DNA of 64,000 nt, taken from Neodontobutis hainanensis (taxonomy: Eukaryota > Chordata > Actinopteri > Gobiiformes > Odontobutidae). The position numbers and the translations under genes are program-made. The notes below the pieces were generated by a model. That model saw only the letters and a program-made list of their open reading frames with translations, searched no databases and had not been told where the DNA came from. The stretch is taken from assembly GCA_024349245.1 (NCBI GenBank), contig JALDNG010000048.1, positions 7,478,501 to 7,542,500 on the forward strand. Direction: 5' to 3'. Shown here piece by piece: positions 20,994-33,399 of the stretch. Each line of letters opens with the position of its first letter. Position 1 is the stretch's first letter.

Positions 20994-22794
20994 AGGACCC
21001 GAGCTAGAAGGATGAGACCACCCGCGGAGAGTGAAGAACAAAGTTTCTTTTTTATATAATTTTTTTTGTTACAATTTTGGGGTAAATAAATAATGCACTA
21101 TACATTTTGATAATTAGGATTATATCATCAATATTTGTTTCAGATTTCTTCAGTCTAACTATGGTAAACTTTAAACTACTGCATGTCACGTCAAACCTGT
21201 AGAGCATGCTGTTAGTGGTTGTATCGACCAGCTCTCTGTCAAAAAACACTGATATAGTTTAGATGGGGCTGACTGAAAAGCCTTGCCAGAGTAATGATGA
21301 GAGAAAAGTCACAAAGTAACAGGCACAGATGAAGCGGGGGAGTACTTTAGACCCTCAAACATTACAATACTCAGGAACGTCAACTCTGAATTCAACTAAA
21401 ATTGTTTGCTCCTTTGCCTGACCCATATTATCTTGCTCCACCTTTTAAATATACACCATCCTTATTCCATCAGGCCATAAAGTGCCCCATCAGGGTGGTT
21501 ATAAAGTCCCCTTAGCTCTGTCCTCCCACCCCCTCTCTGAATTTAGCCCTGTCCCATCAGTGACTGATGTCCTGATTACACTCAACCCGGGATGATTGAT
21601 TTATCATATCAATCACTATCGCTGTCCCGGCACAGTATGGAGCCGGCCCGCTGCCTTTCAGCCAGATTCCTGCTTTTGAGGGCCACGTGTGCGCCACTGT
21701 GAGGGCGTCTTTGTGGGACTCTGTGACAAATCTAATTGGACCATCATCGTCAGCGCTAATCTAATTCTAATTCTAATAAATAAGTTGTTTTTATGGATGA
21801 CATTTATGTATTTTTAGTTCTAATAGAGAGACAAGATTTACATAGATCATTCGAGGTATAAGCTGACAAAATTGCACAGAACAAAAACCTTCACATCTTA
21901 AAAACAAGCCAAAATAGAAATGTTAATTGAAGAAAAAGAAAAAAAATATTGCTACAAGAAAGCATCTCAATGTAATATAATCTTAAGAAGAAAAAAGTCC
22001 TATAATCTAGATAAAATAAGTATTAAGTAGTTTGATATTGCAACAGACAGTCGGAGTCCCTCTGCTTTGGCACAAATGGACAATCCCTTTTGTGGTAATT
22101 TGTACACTTTTGTCCAATCAGAGGCAAGAACTTAGCAAATTGTCTGTCCGTGAGGTTTATGTCAAATATACTTATACTATACTACTCAGGTAAAAGGCAA
22201 AATGCAATATAAATTGCAAAAATGTACAGAAAGTTTGCAAACATAGCGACTAACTTCTTTTTTGGAAAGACCCCAAAACATGTAGGAATAAATTTCATTA
22301 TACGGAACACATGGATTTCATTTTTAATAGAATAATTCTGAATAAAGAATCTGGACATAGTTTTTAGGGTAAAAGTAATTTAATTACTGGATCAGCCCTG
22401 TATCTTGGATGAGGGAAGAAAATTACTTCTAGTTTATCCACACATAGACCCGGTTATGCTGAAAACGGATGAGACTGATGGCTTATTTAGAGCAGTAATA
22501 TGAATAAAAGTGTCATAATTACCAAAGTCAACATGAAAAATCAGAAGACAGAGCAAATTTGGTTTTATGTTGAGTATATGTGCTGGTAATGTTTCACAAC
22601 ACAGCCTTCCCTGCAATGTTACATGGTCTTGAGCTGGGAAATAGCTAGAGCAGAGTTTCCTTAGAAATCAGTTCGGGCTCTTTTCACAAACAATGGTTAA
22701 GGCAGAATGTGTAAAAAGGGCCTGTTTTGTGTTTTGCAAAGACTGAGTAAACACAAGTACATATTTCAGATGGAATTGGATCTAAAGTTATTAT
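20994..22794. other. Intergenic sequence, no gene recognised
   Basis: Mostly AT-rich. The patch 21541-21770 is GC-richer and contains TGATTGATTTAT (21593-21604) followed by an inverted ATCAATCAC, which look like PBX-HOX type sites. Confidence 0.4.
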
Positions 22795-22880
22795 GGTGGA
22801 CCTGGTAAAATCTGGACAATGGCCAGTAAGTCGCAGGACTAACGTGACAGACACGGACAGAAAACCCTTCACATTAGAAT
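22795..22880. repeat. Second copy (fragment) of the 650-880 interspersed repeat
   Basis: ctggacaatggccagtaagt cgcaggac, then agacacggacagaaaaccct, aligns with 735-800. The rest of the element is missing. Confidence 0.5.
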
Positions 22881-25056
22881 GAATTGAAACCGTACATTTG
22901 TCTCTAAGCATTCATGTTTTAGAATGTGTTTAATGTATTATCCATTCATGTGGAATCAGCCTTTTATATGTTTTTTTATTACATAGGCATTTTATTGCTA
23001 TTCTGTGCTTACAGTTCTGTTTCTGATATTGCAATGTACAGTATATTAACATCTAATTTATGTTACTGCACCATCATGAACTACTTTATTTAGTTTATAT
23101 ATAGATTTAAGTCTACATTGTATATATTTTTACCTGAAGCGAAGTGCCACTGCTCTCTCTCTAGTTGGCAGTTGGGGGTTGGGCATTGCTCCCCGTGTCA
23201 GTCTCTGTATAGGATGTCCCGGTGCAGATGCAGACCCTCCTTCTTCCTGTGCTTCCTCTCATCCATCTCAGTGACAGAGGGCGAAACAGAAGCCTCCCCG
23301 AGCAGCGGCAGACCCGGGCTGACGGCAGGGGGCCCAGAGCCATGTGTGGACACCATGTCACCGGAGAACACCCTCTCTCAGCCGGGGGCATGTGTCGAGG
23401 GCTCCCCCGCCATTGATGTTTGACCCCGAAACGGACCGGAAAGCGGTTATAACGTATCCGTCAGGGCCATGGACCATTTGTCGAGTGGATAAGTTGATAC
23501 CCATCAGAGTTTTTTGAGCCTTTTCTCACACTAATCCGCTGACAAGTCCTCCTCTGTGGCTGGAACTCAACACAAAAACACCTCGGCAGCTTCAACATCT
23601 GGTCACTGGTGCCAGTCCCACAGCACATGCCAATAAGGAACTGATGACAAGTGCGAACATATAGTTGATTTTCTTCATAAGAGCATGGATGGCAGATGGA
23701 TTCAGTGAATAAGCCACACTAGGCCTTAGCTCCAGCCTGGAAAATAATCTTTTCACTTGAAACCTCAATTAAATGAAACCCAGTTAAGCCACTGACAGGG
23801 CACACAGTACAACTAAAAAAACGGCAGAATATTCTTCTGTTTAAGGTCAAGATGTATGGCAGTCATATTTAAGTAAAATTAAGTAAATTTTCAAACAAGA
23901 TTAAATAGGGAAGCACTTCAAAGCTTGCATCTCAACCCATCTTCTCTCTTTGGTGTATAGCTTGAGTTTTTGTAATGACAATTCTTTTCACCTTGGGGGT
24001 TATCTGGAGTCCGAGTAAAAAGCCTCCATCTGGTTGTTATGTATGAACAATATGACTGGGGGCTGTGGTGATGGGATCATGTGACTGGTGCTGTAAGCAG
24101 AGTGTATGGAGCGCTGAACAATCACACTTTCTGCAGCTGTTTGTACATTATTTTCCATTTTAGGAACAAATGTGCACAGTAGATATTAGCGCATTAACCA
24201 CAGTTACCGCCATCAGTGTTGTGCAGTAGTTGTATCCCAGATCTGGAGTTGCCAGGAGTTTTACTTGAGTTTGAGGAGAGTATTTGACAATAAATGATCC
24301 ACAACATTGGCAAGTGGTAATGCGATAGGGGCCGTATAATTGAAGGAAATAGCTAAAATGCAAACTAATTGGACAGAAATAAACAAAAATAAATAAATGC
24401 TATTGACGCACAGTTTTTTTGCATTCACCAAATACAACAACTGTTTTTGTGACCCACGACCAGAGCATAATTAAACACGTGTCATTTTTACATCTGAACT
24501 GTGTATAATGTTTGATGGATGGCAGGTTCTCCACTGTTTCCTTTATGAAGTCTACAGGCAGAACAGGTTTGATTTAGTGCAGCACATCAAATAAAAAGCC
24601 AAACGGGTCAACTGATGTTTGCATGATAGTGTGTGGGTTTGTTTGAACCTCTACGCTGCACTAATGGGTGTGGTTTGTACAGAGGAGACAATACACTAGC
24701 CCTGCACAAGGACAATCACAGGAAAGAAAGTGAAAATCACTCTCTATTTGGAGACCACACATGAAATACATATAAAAATGTGACATGGCCCTAAATATTG
24801 TCAAGTAAAAGGTATAATAACTGAGAGTATCCTGAAGTAATTTAACCTATTTATTCTTCTTTACCATCACAGACAAGCCTCATTTCCATTTTGACAAAAA
24901 TGGTGCAGGTCAGTTTCCATTGTCTGAGAAAACTGTCCAGAATCAGCTGCTCTTTGGCTCCAACTTGAGTTATTTCTGCGACAGAGAATTCTAGTTTGGA
25001 CTGAAATGAGAAGATAAAGACAAAACACTACCCGAAGTCATATTCATAGAATATCA
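22881..25056. other. Intergenic sequence, no gene recognised
   Basis: A GC-rich segment (23140-23450) is open for 101 codons on the plus strand (23118-23423), but it matches no family I know. A weak MITE-family echo (cctcatttccattttgacaa) lies at 24876-24935. Confidence 0.4.
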
Positions 25057-25380
25057 GTCCATCTTCTTCCACTTATCTATGTATTATTATTATTATATTA
25101 TATTATATTATATATTATATTATGTCCAGACTTTCCGCTCCCCAGACACTTCCTCCAGCTCCTCCGGGAGAATACCAAGATATTCCCAGGGCAGTCTAGA
25201 GAAAAAGTCCCTCCAACATGTCCTAGGTCTTCCCCAGGGCCCCTTTCCGGTGGGATGTCCCCAGAACATCTCTCCATAGAGGCTTCTAGGAGGCCTCGTA
25301 AACAGATGCAATCTCAGTTGTCTCTTCCCAATGTGGGGGAATCAGCGACTCTGCTATGAGATCCCAAACACCCTGGGAAG
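25057..25380 (-). pseudogene. RTE/Rex3-like LINE 3' end fragment
   Basis: The minus strand from 25311 reads ...RSLYGEMFWGHPTGKGPWGR, then PRTCWRDFFSRLPWEYLGIL and PEELEEVSGERKVW, the C-terminal end typical of fish RTE-clade (Rex3-like) ORFs. The 3' side has the catcttcttccacttat tail followed by a TTA/TTATA microsatellite (25079-25124). Stops and substitutions show that it is inactive. A second relic is at 52690-53030. Confidence 0.7.
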
Positions 25381-25666
25381 AAAACTAATTTTAACCACTT
25401 TTATCTGAGATCTTGGACAAGATTCCAGTATGAAAGAATGCTTTGTGTTTTACAAAGGCAGCATATATAAGCAACAATTAATTCTGGTTTTAGATAAGAT
25501 AGTTTTGGTGTCTCACGGCTCTCACTTTATAAATTAAAAACTTAAAATTTACTCTGAATTTACTTTGCAAACAGCTCTCTAAACTGAAGTGTTGAAAGCT
25601 GACAAGTTGACTTCTTCTACTGTTTATTGCAGCAGGGACAGGCTGTACCTCCAGTCTCTTATACCA

Positions 25667-25720
25667 GGGGTCCCCAACCTTTTTATATCGCACCACTCAG
25701 TAGAAATGTGGCTGTACGGA
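25667..25720. mobile_element. hAT-like terminal fragment
   Basis: caggggtccccaaccttttt followed by atcgcaccact resembles a widespread hAT-type transposon end in vertebrates. The other end and the 8-bp target duplication were not found. Confidence 0.35.
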
Positions 25721-28700
25721 CACAGAAAAAAGTCTCCATTGTAAGCCCACTGGGCAAGCTGTGTCTGAAATGTCTTACTGCAAATGTCTAAACTTCCTGA
25801 GCTTCTTTGTCAGGTTTTGCAAGTGGGTTCAAACGCTGCAGAACTTTCGAGCTCAGAGCTGTGTTTCTAATCTGACTGTCCCTCCAGTCTCTTAAACACA
25901 CTGACACAAGGCCATCTTTTGAACCTTTTGCAAACAGCAGAATTCATTTACTGTCCACACCTCAAAGCCGTCTTGCCGCAGACTCTCTGGAGGCCTGTTT
26001 TTTTTTTTTTTACAGGTTTTCCTCTTTCTGAACTGTTAACAGTCTTTGGGGCCAGGGGTCTATGCTCACGGTCAGGGGTCAGCTAAGTTTAGTGGAGCTT
26101 CGGGCTTGGTTAATCCACAATAAACTAATCAGAGGTTTTACTTAAAAATGTGGAGCTTTTTTTCCTTCTACACCAACAGACACTCAAACAGCCCACTGGC
26201 TGGTTAGCCACCGTAAAGTAACTAAACTTAGGTATTCTAATACATTGTTGCATTTTGTGGTAAGCTCTACATGTCCACATTTCATTTTCTCATGTTTTTA
26301 GTTTGTCTTTTGTGCTCTGTGCTTAGTCCAGCTCCAGTCTGACTGCACCAAATTCATGTAGCTGTAGGTATCTGTAGTTTCAGTTGTCAGGTGGGGACCC
26401 AGCCTTTTTCCCCAACTCACAATCCATTCCATCTCAAGAAACTTCAGATTTGGCAAATTTGGCAACTAGACTGCTGCCAATCCCATTCTAATGTAATACG
26501 TCAAAATGGAAAGTGACTATGTAGACGCAAACTAAGCCATTGTCAGACTGAAAGGCTGACTCGTCCCTCATGTTTCCACGCCAGCGGCCCCTGCTCATCT
26601 GTCTTTAAAGAGGAAACGCACTGACTGTAAGCCACTCTGATGATAATGATCCCACTGTGACTGAGGCCAGAAGAGGAAACACTGCAGCTTCATCTTCATT
26701 GTGCTCTCTGATAAATCACAACAGGCTGAAGACACACCTTGGTAACAAATCAAAGACGGAGTAGCTGCGGTTCACATGAGCACTTCCTGTACATCGGCCC
26801 GCAAGCTGTTCTCAAGCTGCTGACGAGCTGTTTTAAGAGCACACTCCGTCCAGTTTTAGCAATTTGTGTTAGTCTTCTTGAAATACAAAGCAGTAGAAAA
26901 CATTTATTGTGATTATACTACTGTATGTAAACACATAAAAAAGCTGCTCAACACTAGATCCTATATTATTGTTAAATAGGCTAATGTATATTTCTCAGGT
27001 TAACTTCTTGTTTAGGCTTGGCTAGGTTCAGGTTGAATTAGGTGTGACAACTGATGAAGATAAATGGGAGGCTATTTGGAACCAAATTAAAATAATTATT
27101 GTTTGTAACCATGCCAGGCTGCTACACTTTAAAACGATTCCCCGTGTACAGATTGACCAAGTAAAAGGCACAAAATGAGTGCACAAAGTGTGTCTGAAAT
27201 CTATATCAGTGTAAGAGACCTTTACTCACTCTATTAAAACTTAACTGTGTTAAACTTAATATTCAATCACACTGGACAGAAATACTAGTAGACAAGAGGA
27301 AAATATTTGTAGTGACCTTGAATTTGGATCCTGTATCTTTGCTTTTGGGCTTTAGATACACTAATTCAGGCTCCAGCTAACTATTTGACATCCTGGTTAA
27401 TGGTGCATAAGGAAACATTTTCCGGTCGTACTTATATAGTGTATAGTATAACTTATATAGTGTCTGTGAATTAACCTGAGCTGCATGCACATAATGACAA
27501 CACTGGTAATAATAAGGAAATGTGCAGTAGCCCCCAATAATTGAAAAGTCTGCATAAACAAGATATTGTAGAAACCAACTGACTACCTGTGTGTAGAGAG
27601 AATTATAGAGAAGCTCTATATTTGGATATAATCTGCTCTATTTATACAAGCATTTAGTCAACAACAGCTACAAGCTACAACTCACCGGAAGTTTAGAAAT
27701 GCGTTATGCAGGACAGAACAGTAAACAGTAAAGTGCTAATCACTCTTCTACCTTTCATCCTGTAAAAAAACAACTAATTACAACATTAAATCAATGATAT
27801 TCTAAGTTATGTCTTATTTTTAACAATATTGGTCCACAATATAAAACTTTTACAGCAATTCAAATTCCATTACTCTGTAGTTCTACTGTATGTCCATTGC
27901 TTAGTGTAAACACTTTTGGCTGTTACATTTTCAGTGTTGAACTTTTCAGTATGACTTATTGTAGAATTAATAATCACTGCCCAATGACTCCAAAATAGAG
28001 TTAATGCCATCAACTTACTCAAATGTTAAATGTTTATATTTCTGATTTTGCGTTTGTGTTAGATAAAACATATTATATATACATTTTATTCATCAGAAGA
28101 CCTTCTTATACTTTTCTCAAACCTTTTGGCTTCTGCTCAGACTTGTCCCCAGTGCAGAGTCTAGATCTGTGGGACTGTGTCTGTGATGTGGTGGCTCAGC
28201 GTGTCCCAGCCCCTAGTGCCCCCTCACCCCGTCTTTTTCAGCTGTGATTGACAGTGGGATTGAGCCTTGAGTGGCGTGACACCGGCCCTTTAAACAACGG
28301 CTTCTGATTTAGGCCCCGCCCACTGGCCTATGACACCTGATGAATGGACTGTGACACCTTTGACGTGACACTGAGCTGTTTAGCGCCGTCACCCGAAACT
28401 CAAAAAACACACTTTCACACATTAGACACAAATCAATCAGGCCGAACGAGACGCAACAACTACACTCAGGCTCAGGTGTTTATAACTAATATACAATATC
28501 CATACTACAATAGTTATTTTGTTCTGTGAAAAGTTGCACATTGGTTTATATGCAAAAGAAATTCGGGGAACTGGGTTTACTTTGAAATTCTGTGGCCTCG
28601 CCTTAACATATTCAGCTTTGTTTATCTCTCTGGTCCCGCACCCGTTTGCCTCATAGATATTGACAATATTTAATCTCTATTTTGTCATTACTACATGCTG

Positions 28701-30179
28701 TGAGAAATTTCACCGATTGTGAAAATATTGTAAATATATGTATAATTGTTTTTTTATTGCAGTACAGTTAAGGGCTGTTATCTGCAAACATGTCTCACCA
28801 TCAAAGTTTCTCTGTATCAGGAAGCGTGCTTATTTGACATAAAACCAAATGTTTCTGTAAAGACGGTGAGGGCCCAAAGCAAGAGGGACATATTAATCTA
28901 GACGGAGGACATGCATAAAGAAATGTTTTATCTTGAACAGTAAGTTATGTTTTAAGAGAAATACCTCTTGGCTAAATCTTTACTGCGTTTCAAAAAATCT
29001 AAATCTTTACCGTTTAAAATTTTCATAAAACACAATTGTATCATGTTCATTGCTAGATACTCATTTGAACATAACCGCAAATTAATGAATAATAGATTTT
29101 TAAGATTTTTTTTAGGTGTTTATCTCAATCTTGGGAAAATTTGCGGAAAAGTTATATAGTTCCTGTGCGTTTTTGTAAATTAAAAAAATAGTTGCAATCA
29201 GTGAACACTTTTTTGGTGTCTAGGAAATTCATTTCATGGTTAAATGTTTAGCCTGGCCAGTCAAACCCATTCACTTTCTCCTGAAAGTGAAGTGGGTCTG
29301 TAACTCCACCCCTTAACCCATCACAACATCAATTGCATTTAATACAACCGGCCAATTGTGAGTGTTCATCTAAAATGAGGCAAATTGTGTTTGTGTCCAG
29401 AGGAGTTTATGTTGAGTACTGTATGTTCTGATCATCTATCAGATAGATCATATGTCTATCCAAGTGGAGCCGGCGGTAGATAAACCTTAGCCAACAGTCA
29501 CTAATTGAGAAAATTTTGTAAACCTGATTTAATTACCAACTACCACAGTGTGACCTTTGTTTGTCTCATTAAACCTTTTACCGATAACTAGAAGAAGCTC
29601 TTTTAAAGGCTGCCTTGACAGAGGCTTGAATTATTGTTCAGAATGTTTTTTGGAGCCATCAGTGTTATCAGTGACGGCCATGTTTCATCTTCATAAAGAT
29701 GTTATGCTGAAAAATGCCAATAGTCTATATTGTCATTTATCACGTAAAGTCTTAGTTAAGTAAAACGGCATACCCTTGATTGGAAACATACCGTTGGCTT
29801 CTTGTCAGTGCAAAGCCTTGGCAAAGAAACTGGTGGAAATCAGCCAGTGAGCTCAGGTCGCCACTGTAAATACTGGATCTGCAGAGAGGGTCTGCTCTGA
29901 GTGTCCCCCCTCTGTTTAAAGGTAGCAGCAGACATCAGACAGCTGTCCCTGTCTCTCATCCACTGCCACACGCCTCATTCATCGACTTCAACAGCTCACT
30001 CCCAACTCGAGAGAAAACCCTTCTCATTCTGTGACGGGGTTCTGCTACTCTCAATTTAACTCCAAACTTCAGATAAATGTCAACTTTATATAACATTTCT
30101 GCAAAATGTATGATGTGTGCTATACATTTTTTATTGGTATAAACATTTTAGAGAATATGAAATATCCTAAAAATCTAAA
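25721..30179. other. Intergenic sequence, no gene recognised
   Basis: About 4.4 kb without a recognisable exon. GC-richer patches occur near 26560-26850 and 28150-28350. A T-run lies at about 26000-26011. Confidence 0.4.
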
Positions 30180-30860
30180 AGTCTAAACTCAGGATAGAAC
30201 TAGGGCAGAACCGTAACTAAACACATTTAAATTAAGAAATAAATCCTGGATTTAACCAAAAAATAAAACTGAGATTACCCCCAAACTAGAGTAAATCAAC
30301 AACTCGATGAGGACTAAATCAGTCATAGACTAGGGCAAAAACAGACCTGATGCATGTATAAACCAAGCCCTGTACTATAAAGAGGGATTACGAGGTTTAC
30401 GAACCTCAGGGTCCTTACTTGGTGCAAAGGTGCTTTGTGTTCATTTTGCACGAGTTTAGTTAATTTTTTAGTTTCGACTCGACCTGTTTCACATGGACAC
30501 GTCACGCTCACAGCTCCACACAGAAAGCCAGGGTTAAATGAAGGAGTTTATAACTCACTTTATAATACCACTGCAAAACTGGTGATAACCAGGACAAAAC
30601 CCAGTACTTTACTAGGGCTAAACCAGGTCAAAACCAAATATTAGTGTGTAGGATAGTCCAGGGCTAAACTAGGGCTAAAACGACTAAAACTAAAACTTAC
30701 CTGGTCTAACGCTGAAGTAAGCACAGCTTAAACCAAGACCAAACAAGAGCTAATTCAAGATTAAAAAAATAACCCATGACTGAACCAAGGACCAAAGCAT
30801 GCTTAAAAACATTTAACCAGAACTAAATTAAGACTAATCAGGCCTTGTCCAAACACTTTG
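30180..30860 (+). repeat. Degenerate minisatellite of ACTAAACCAGG-like units
   Basis: Variants such as gaactagggc, aaaccaggtc, taaactagggctaaa, aaaccaagac and gaaccaagga recur every 10-25 bp across this stretch. Similar short patches are at 33331-33400 and 47190-47240. The array is old and irregular. Confidence 0.5.
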
Positions 30861-30964
30861 GAGCTATTTTAAACCTGGACTTGTGTCTTAGTCCTGATGG
30901 TCTTGTTGACACCACCCAGGTGGTAATCCTCCTGCTGTAAGTCGACCTGAAGTCCTCTGCTTGT

Positions 30965-31068
30965 ACCTGACCCCGGTGTGACCCCGATGTACACTCTCAC
31001 ATCCCGGGTCAGCTCGTCCCGGTGTGGGCTCAGGGGAATGTCCAGCAGTCGACCGATAAGGCTCTATC
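30965..31068 (+). repeat. Duplicated ~100-bp block, copy 1
   Basis: ctgaccccggtgtgaccccg, atgtacactctcac, ccgggtcagctcgtcccggt and gtccagcagtcgaccgata align with 33236-33331 with few changes. Confidence 0.75.
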
Positions 31069-33235
31069 TACACATTCTGCCTGGAGGTAAATTTGGAGTT
31101 AACAAGCTGGAGTGACACTGTGACGGGACGAGCTGATAACAACAGCTGCCACCGGCCTGACCCAGTCTCTAACAGGCTAAAAGAAACACTGTTGTAAATG
31201 TAAAAAAGAAAACACTTTACTTTGGCAATTCAATCTGATAATTTTACATAACTTACTTAAATTAAGCTAAGATCACAAAACCTTGGTAATACATTTCCAA
31301 AATTTAAAGACTCTTAAGATTGGAAAATAACATTGACTGAAGTAAGAGTGAACTGTAAGTAAGCACAGTGCAATCAAAGTCAGTGAAAGAAGCCAACACT
31401 CGATACGTACACATGCAGAGCTCACTTATGCTCACAGCTCAATTAAAACCTCTCAGCTGGATTTCTCACGTTGTAAGAGTTTACATGCACGAGATAATGC
31501 AGATAATAATCAAGTCAAGTTTAAATATCAACGGTAACACTAGGAAATGAACAAAGTCACATTTCAAAAACACATTTCTGACTCAAACATGAATGCTTCA
31601 TCTTTTGAATAGTTTTACGACATGACAAGAGCAAAACCACCAACAAACAGGTCAAACGTGTGTCTTTGTTGGTCTCAAACTAAGTAAATGTAGCTCTGAA
31701 CATTGCGCTTCATGTTTACGTGTGTTACTCTCTCTACCTATGTCCAACTCAGGAGTATGCTCAGAGCTGTCCATGAACATGTGTTTGGGCTCTAAACCTT
31801 TACAGACCTTCATTACCTTTGGCCTAAAACCCATCTCAAGTACAACTTAAGTCTCGTCCACAGAAATGACATTTTATTAATATTAGTAGTTTCCCACAGA
31901 AGCCTGCAGTGGTCCAATAAAGTCCTTAGTGTAATCAGTGCGGGGTCAGTTTACGGAGGGTCTCCCGGGACAGGCAGAGCAGGTGCAGGCTCGCGTCTTA
32001 TGTCAGGCCGCTCCCGTGTTTTATGTGCAGTGTGACACACGGGCTAATGCACTCCGCAGCCTACATGTCACGCTGCAGAATCAAGTACAGGTTATGAGCC
32101 TCATACACGGACACAGCAGCAGCACACGGCTCTGTGGGAGCGCCATCTGGACAGCCTTCATCCATATAAAAGAGGAACACGCCTGACATAACACCACCCC
32201 CCAGTCCATATACATCACACGGGATCACAGACATTAGCTTTGAGCAATATAAACACAAAGGGACAGTTTTTAATAGATGGCGGACTGGTGCACTCTTGTA
32301 ACTGAACTGAAATGATATCATCGTAAAGAATTTATTAGAAGTGTGGTTTTTCCAGTTTTTTTTTTTTTACAATGGAGAGCATAACCGACTGATAGATTGC
32401 AGATGTAACCGGTGATGTGTCAGATCGACGCATTTGGATGAACATTCATCTTTGACTGTGTGTCCTTTACAGGTGAGTATGTGGTCACTGTTTGTTTGGA
32501 CAGTTTTAATGTCCACTAGAGTCCTGTGGAGGAGGTGACCACCCGAGGAGACCCCACAGTGGCCTCAGTGGGAGACCTGCTCCGTCACTGACACCATCTG
32601 TTTACGTCAATCACAACCTGATCACTCAATCTGATCACAGACAGTAAAAAAACAAAAAAGAAAAACACTTTGAAAATACGTATGTGTTGTGCCCCCAGTT
32701 TTCAAACCAGTAGTTTTAGTTGTATAGTTTGTCCTTGTTATATTAGTTTTCAGCTGTACATGTTCTAAATGTATTTGTAAATGTAAATCTACATAGTAGC
32801 TATAACATTTGATTGTTTTTGTGATGGATGAACACCCATAATGTTTTAATATTTGTCTGGAATCAAGTTTAATTTAAAAAGAACTCTCTTTTTAAGCAGT
32901 TCTGTATTCTGCAGGTTTCTGGTTTTGTAGCAGTGTCTTTCTGGTTGCTTTCATTTCCAAAAAGTTATTTTCCTTGACAGACCAGATTAAAAAAGGGGGC
33001 AAAACTTATCTGTCTTCAAGTTTCAAGAGAACGTTAACCAGAAAAACAGTCATGCTGTTGTGGCGTTACGTTCACACAACATTACGACATGATCTGCGTT
33101 CACACAGAGCCGAGCAAGATGACATTTCAGCGAGGAAGCCATCTTAACAGTTTAAAAGTTTGTGTTTTTACGAAGTGAGTCTGCTCTGACTGGTCCGATG
33201 GCCCACTCTGATGTGTTTGTCCTTACCTACCTCAC
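31069..33235. other. Intergenic sequence between the two duplicated blocks
   Basis: No gene recognised. A slightly GC-richer patch lies at 31930-32220. There is a T-run at about 32359-32370. Confidence 0.4.
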
Positions 33236-33331
33236 CATGACCCCGGTATGACCCTGATGTACACTCTCACTTTCCGGGTCAGCGCGTCCCGGTGTGGACT
33301 TTGGGGAATGTCCAGCAGGCGACAGATAGGA
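33236..33331 (+). repeat. Duplicated ~100-bp block, copy 2
   Basis: tgaccccggtatgaccctga, tgtacactctcac, ccgggtcagcgcgtcccggt and gtccagcaggcgacagata. It is followed immediately by a block (33331-33390: aaaccaggtccaaaccaaa ... agggtagtccagggct) that lies about 300 bp upstream of copy 1 (30619-30677). Confidence 0.75.
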
Positions 33332-33399
33332 CTAAACCAGGTCCAAACCAAAAACTAGTGTGTAGGGTAGTCCAGGGCTGAACTAGGGCTGGTTTAGCT

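Noticed and set aside
23118..23423. 101-codon plus-strand frame in a GC-rich segment
   Set aside because: Its hydrophobic stretch (FFLCFLSSIS) hints at a signal peptide, but there is no homology, splice support or neighbouring exon.
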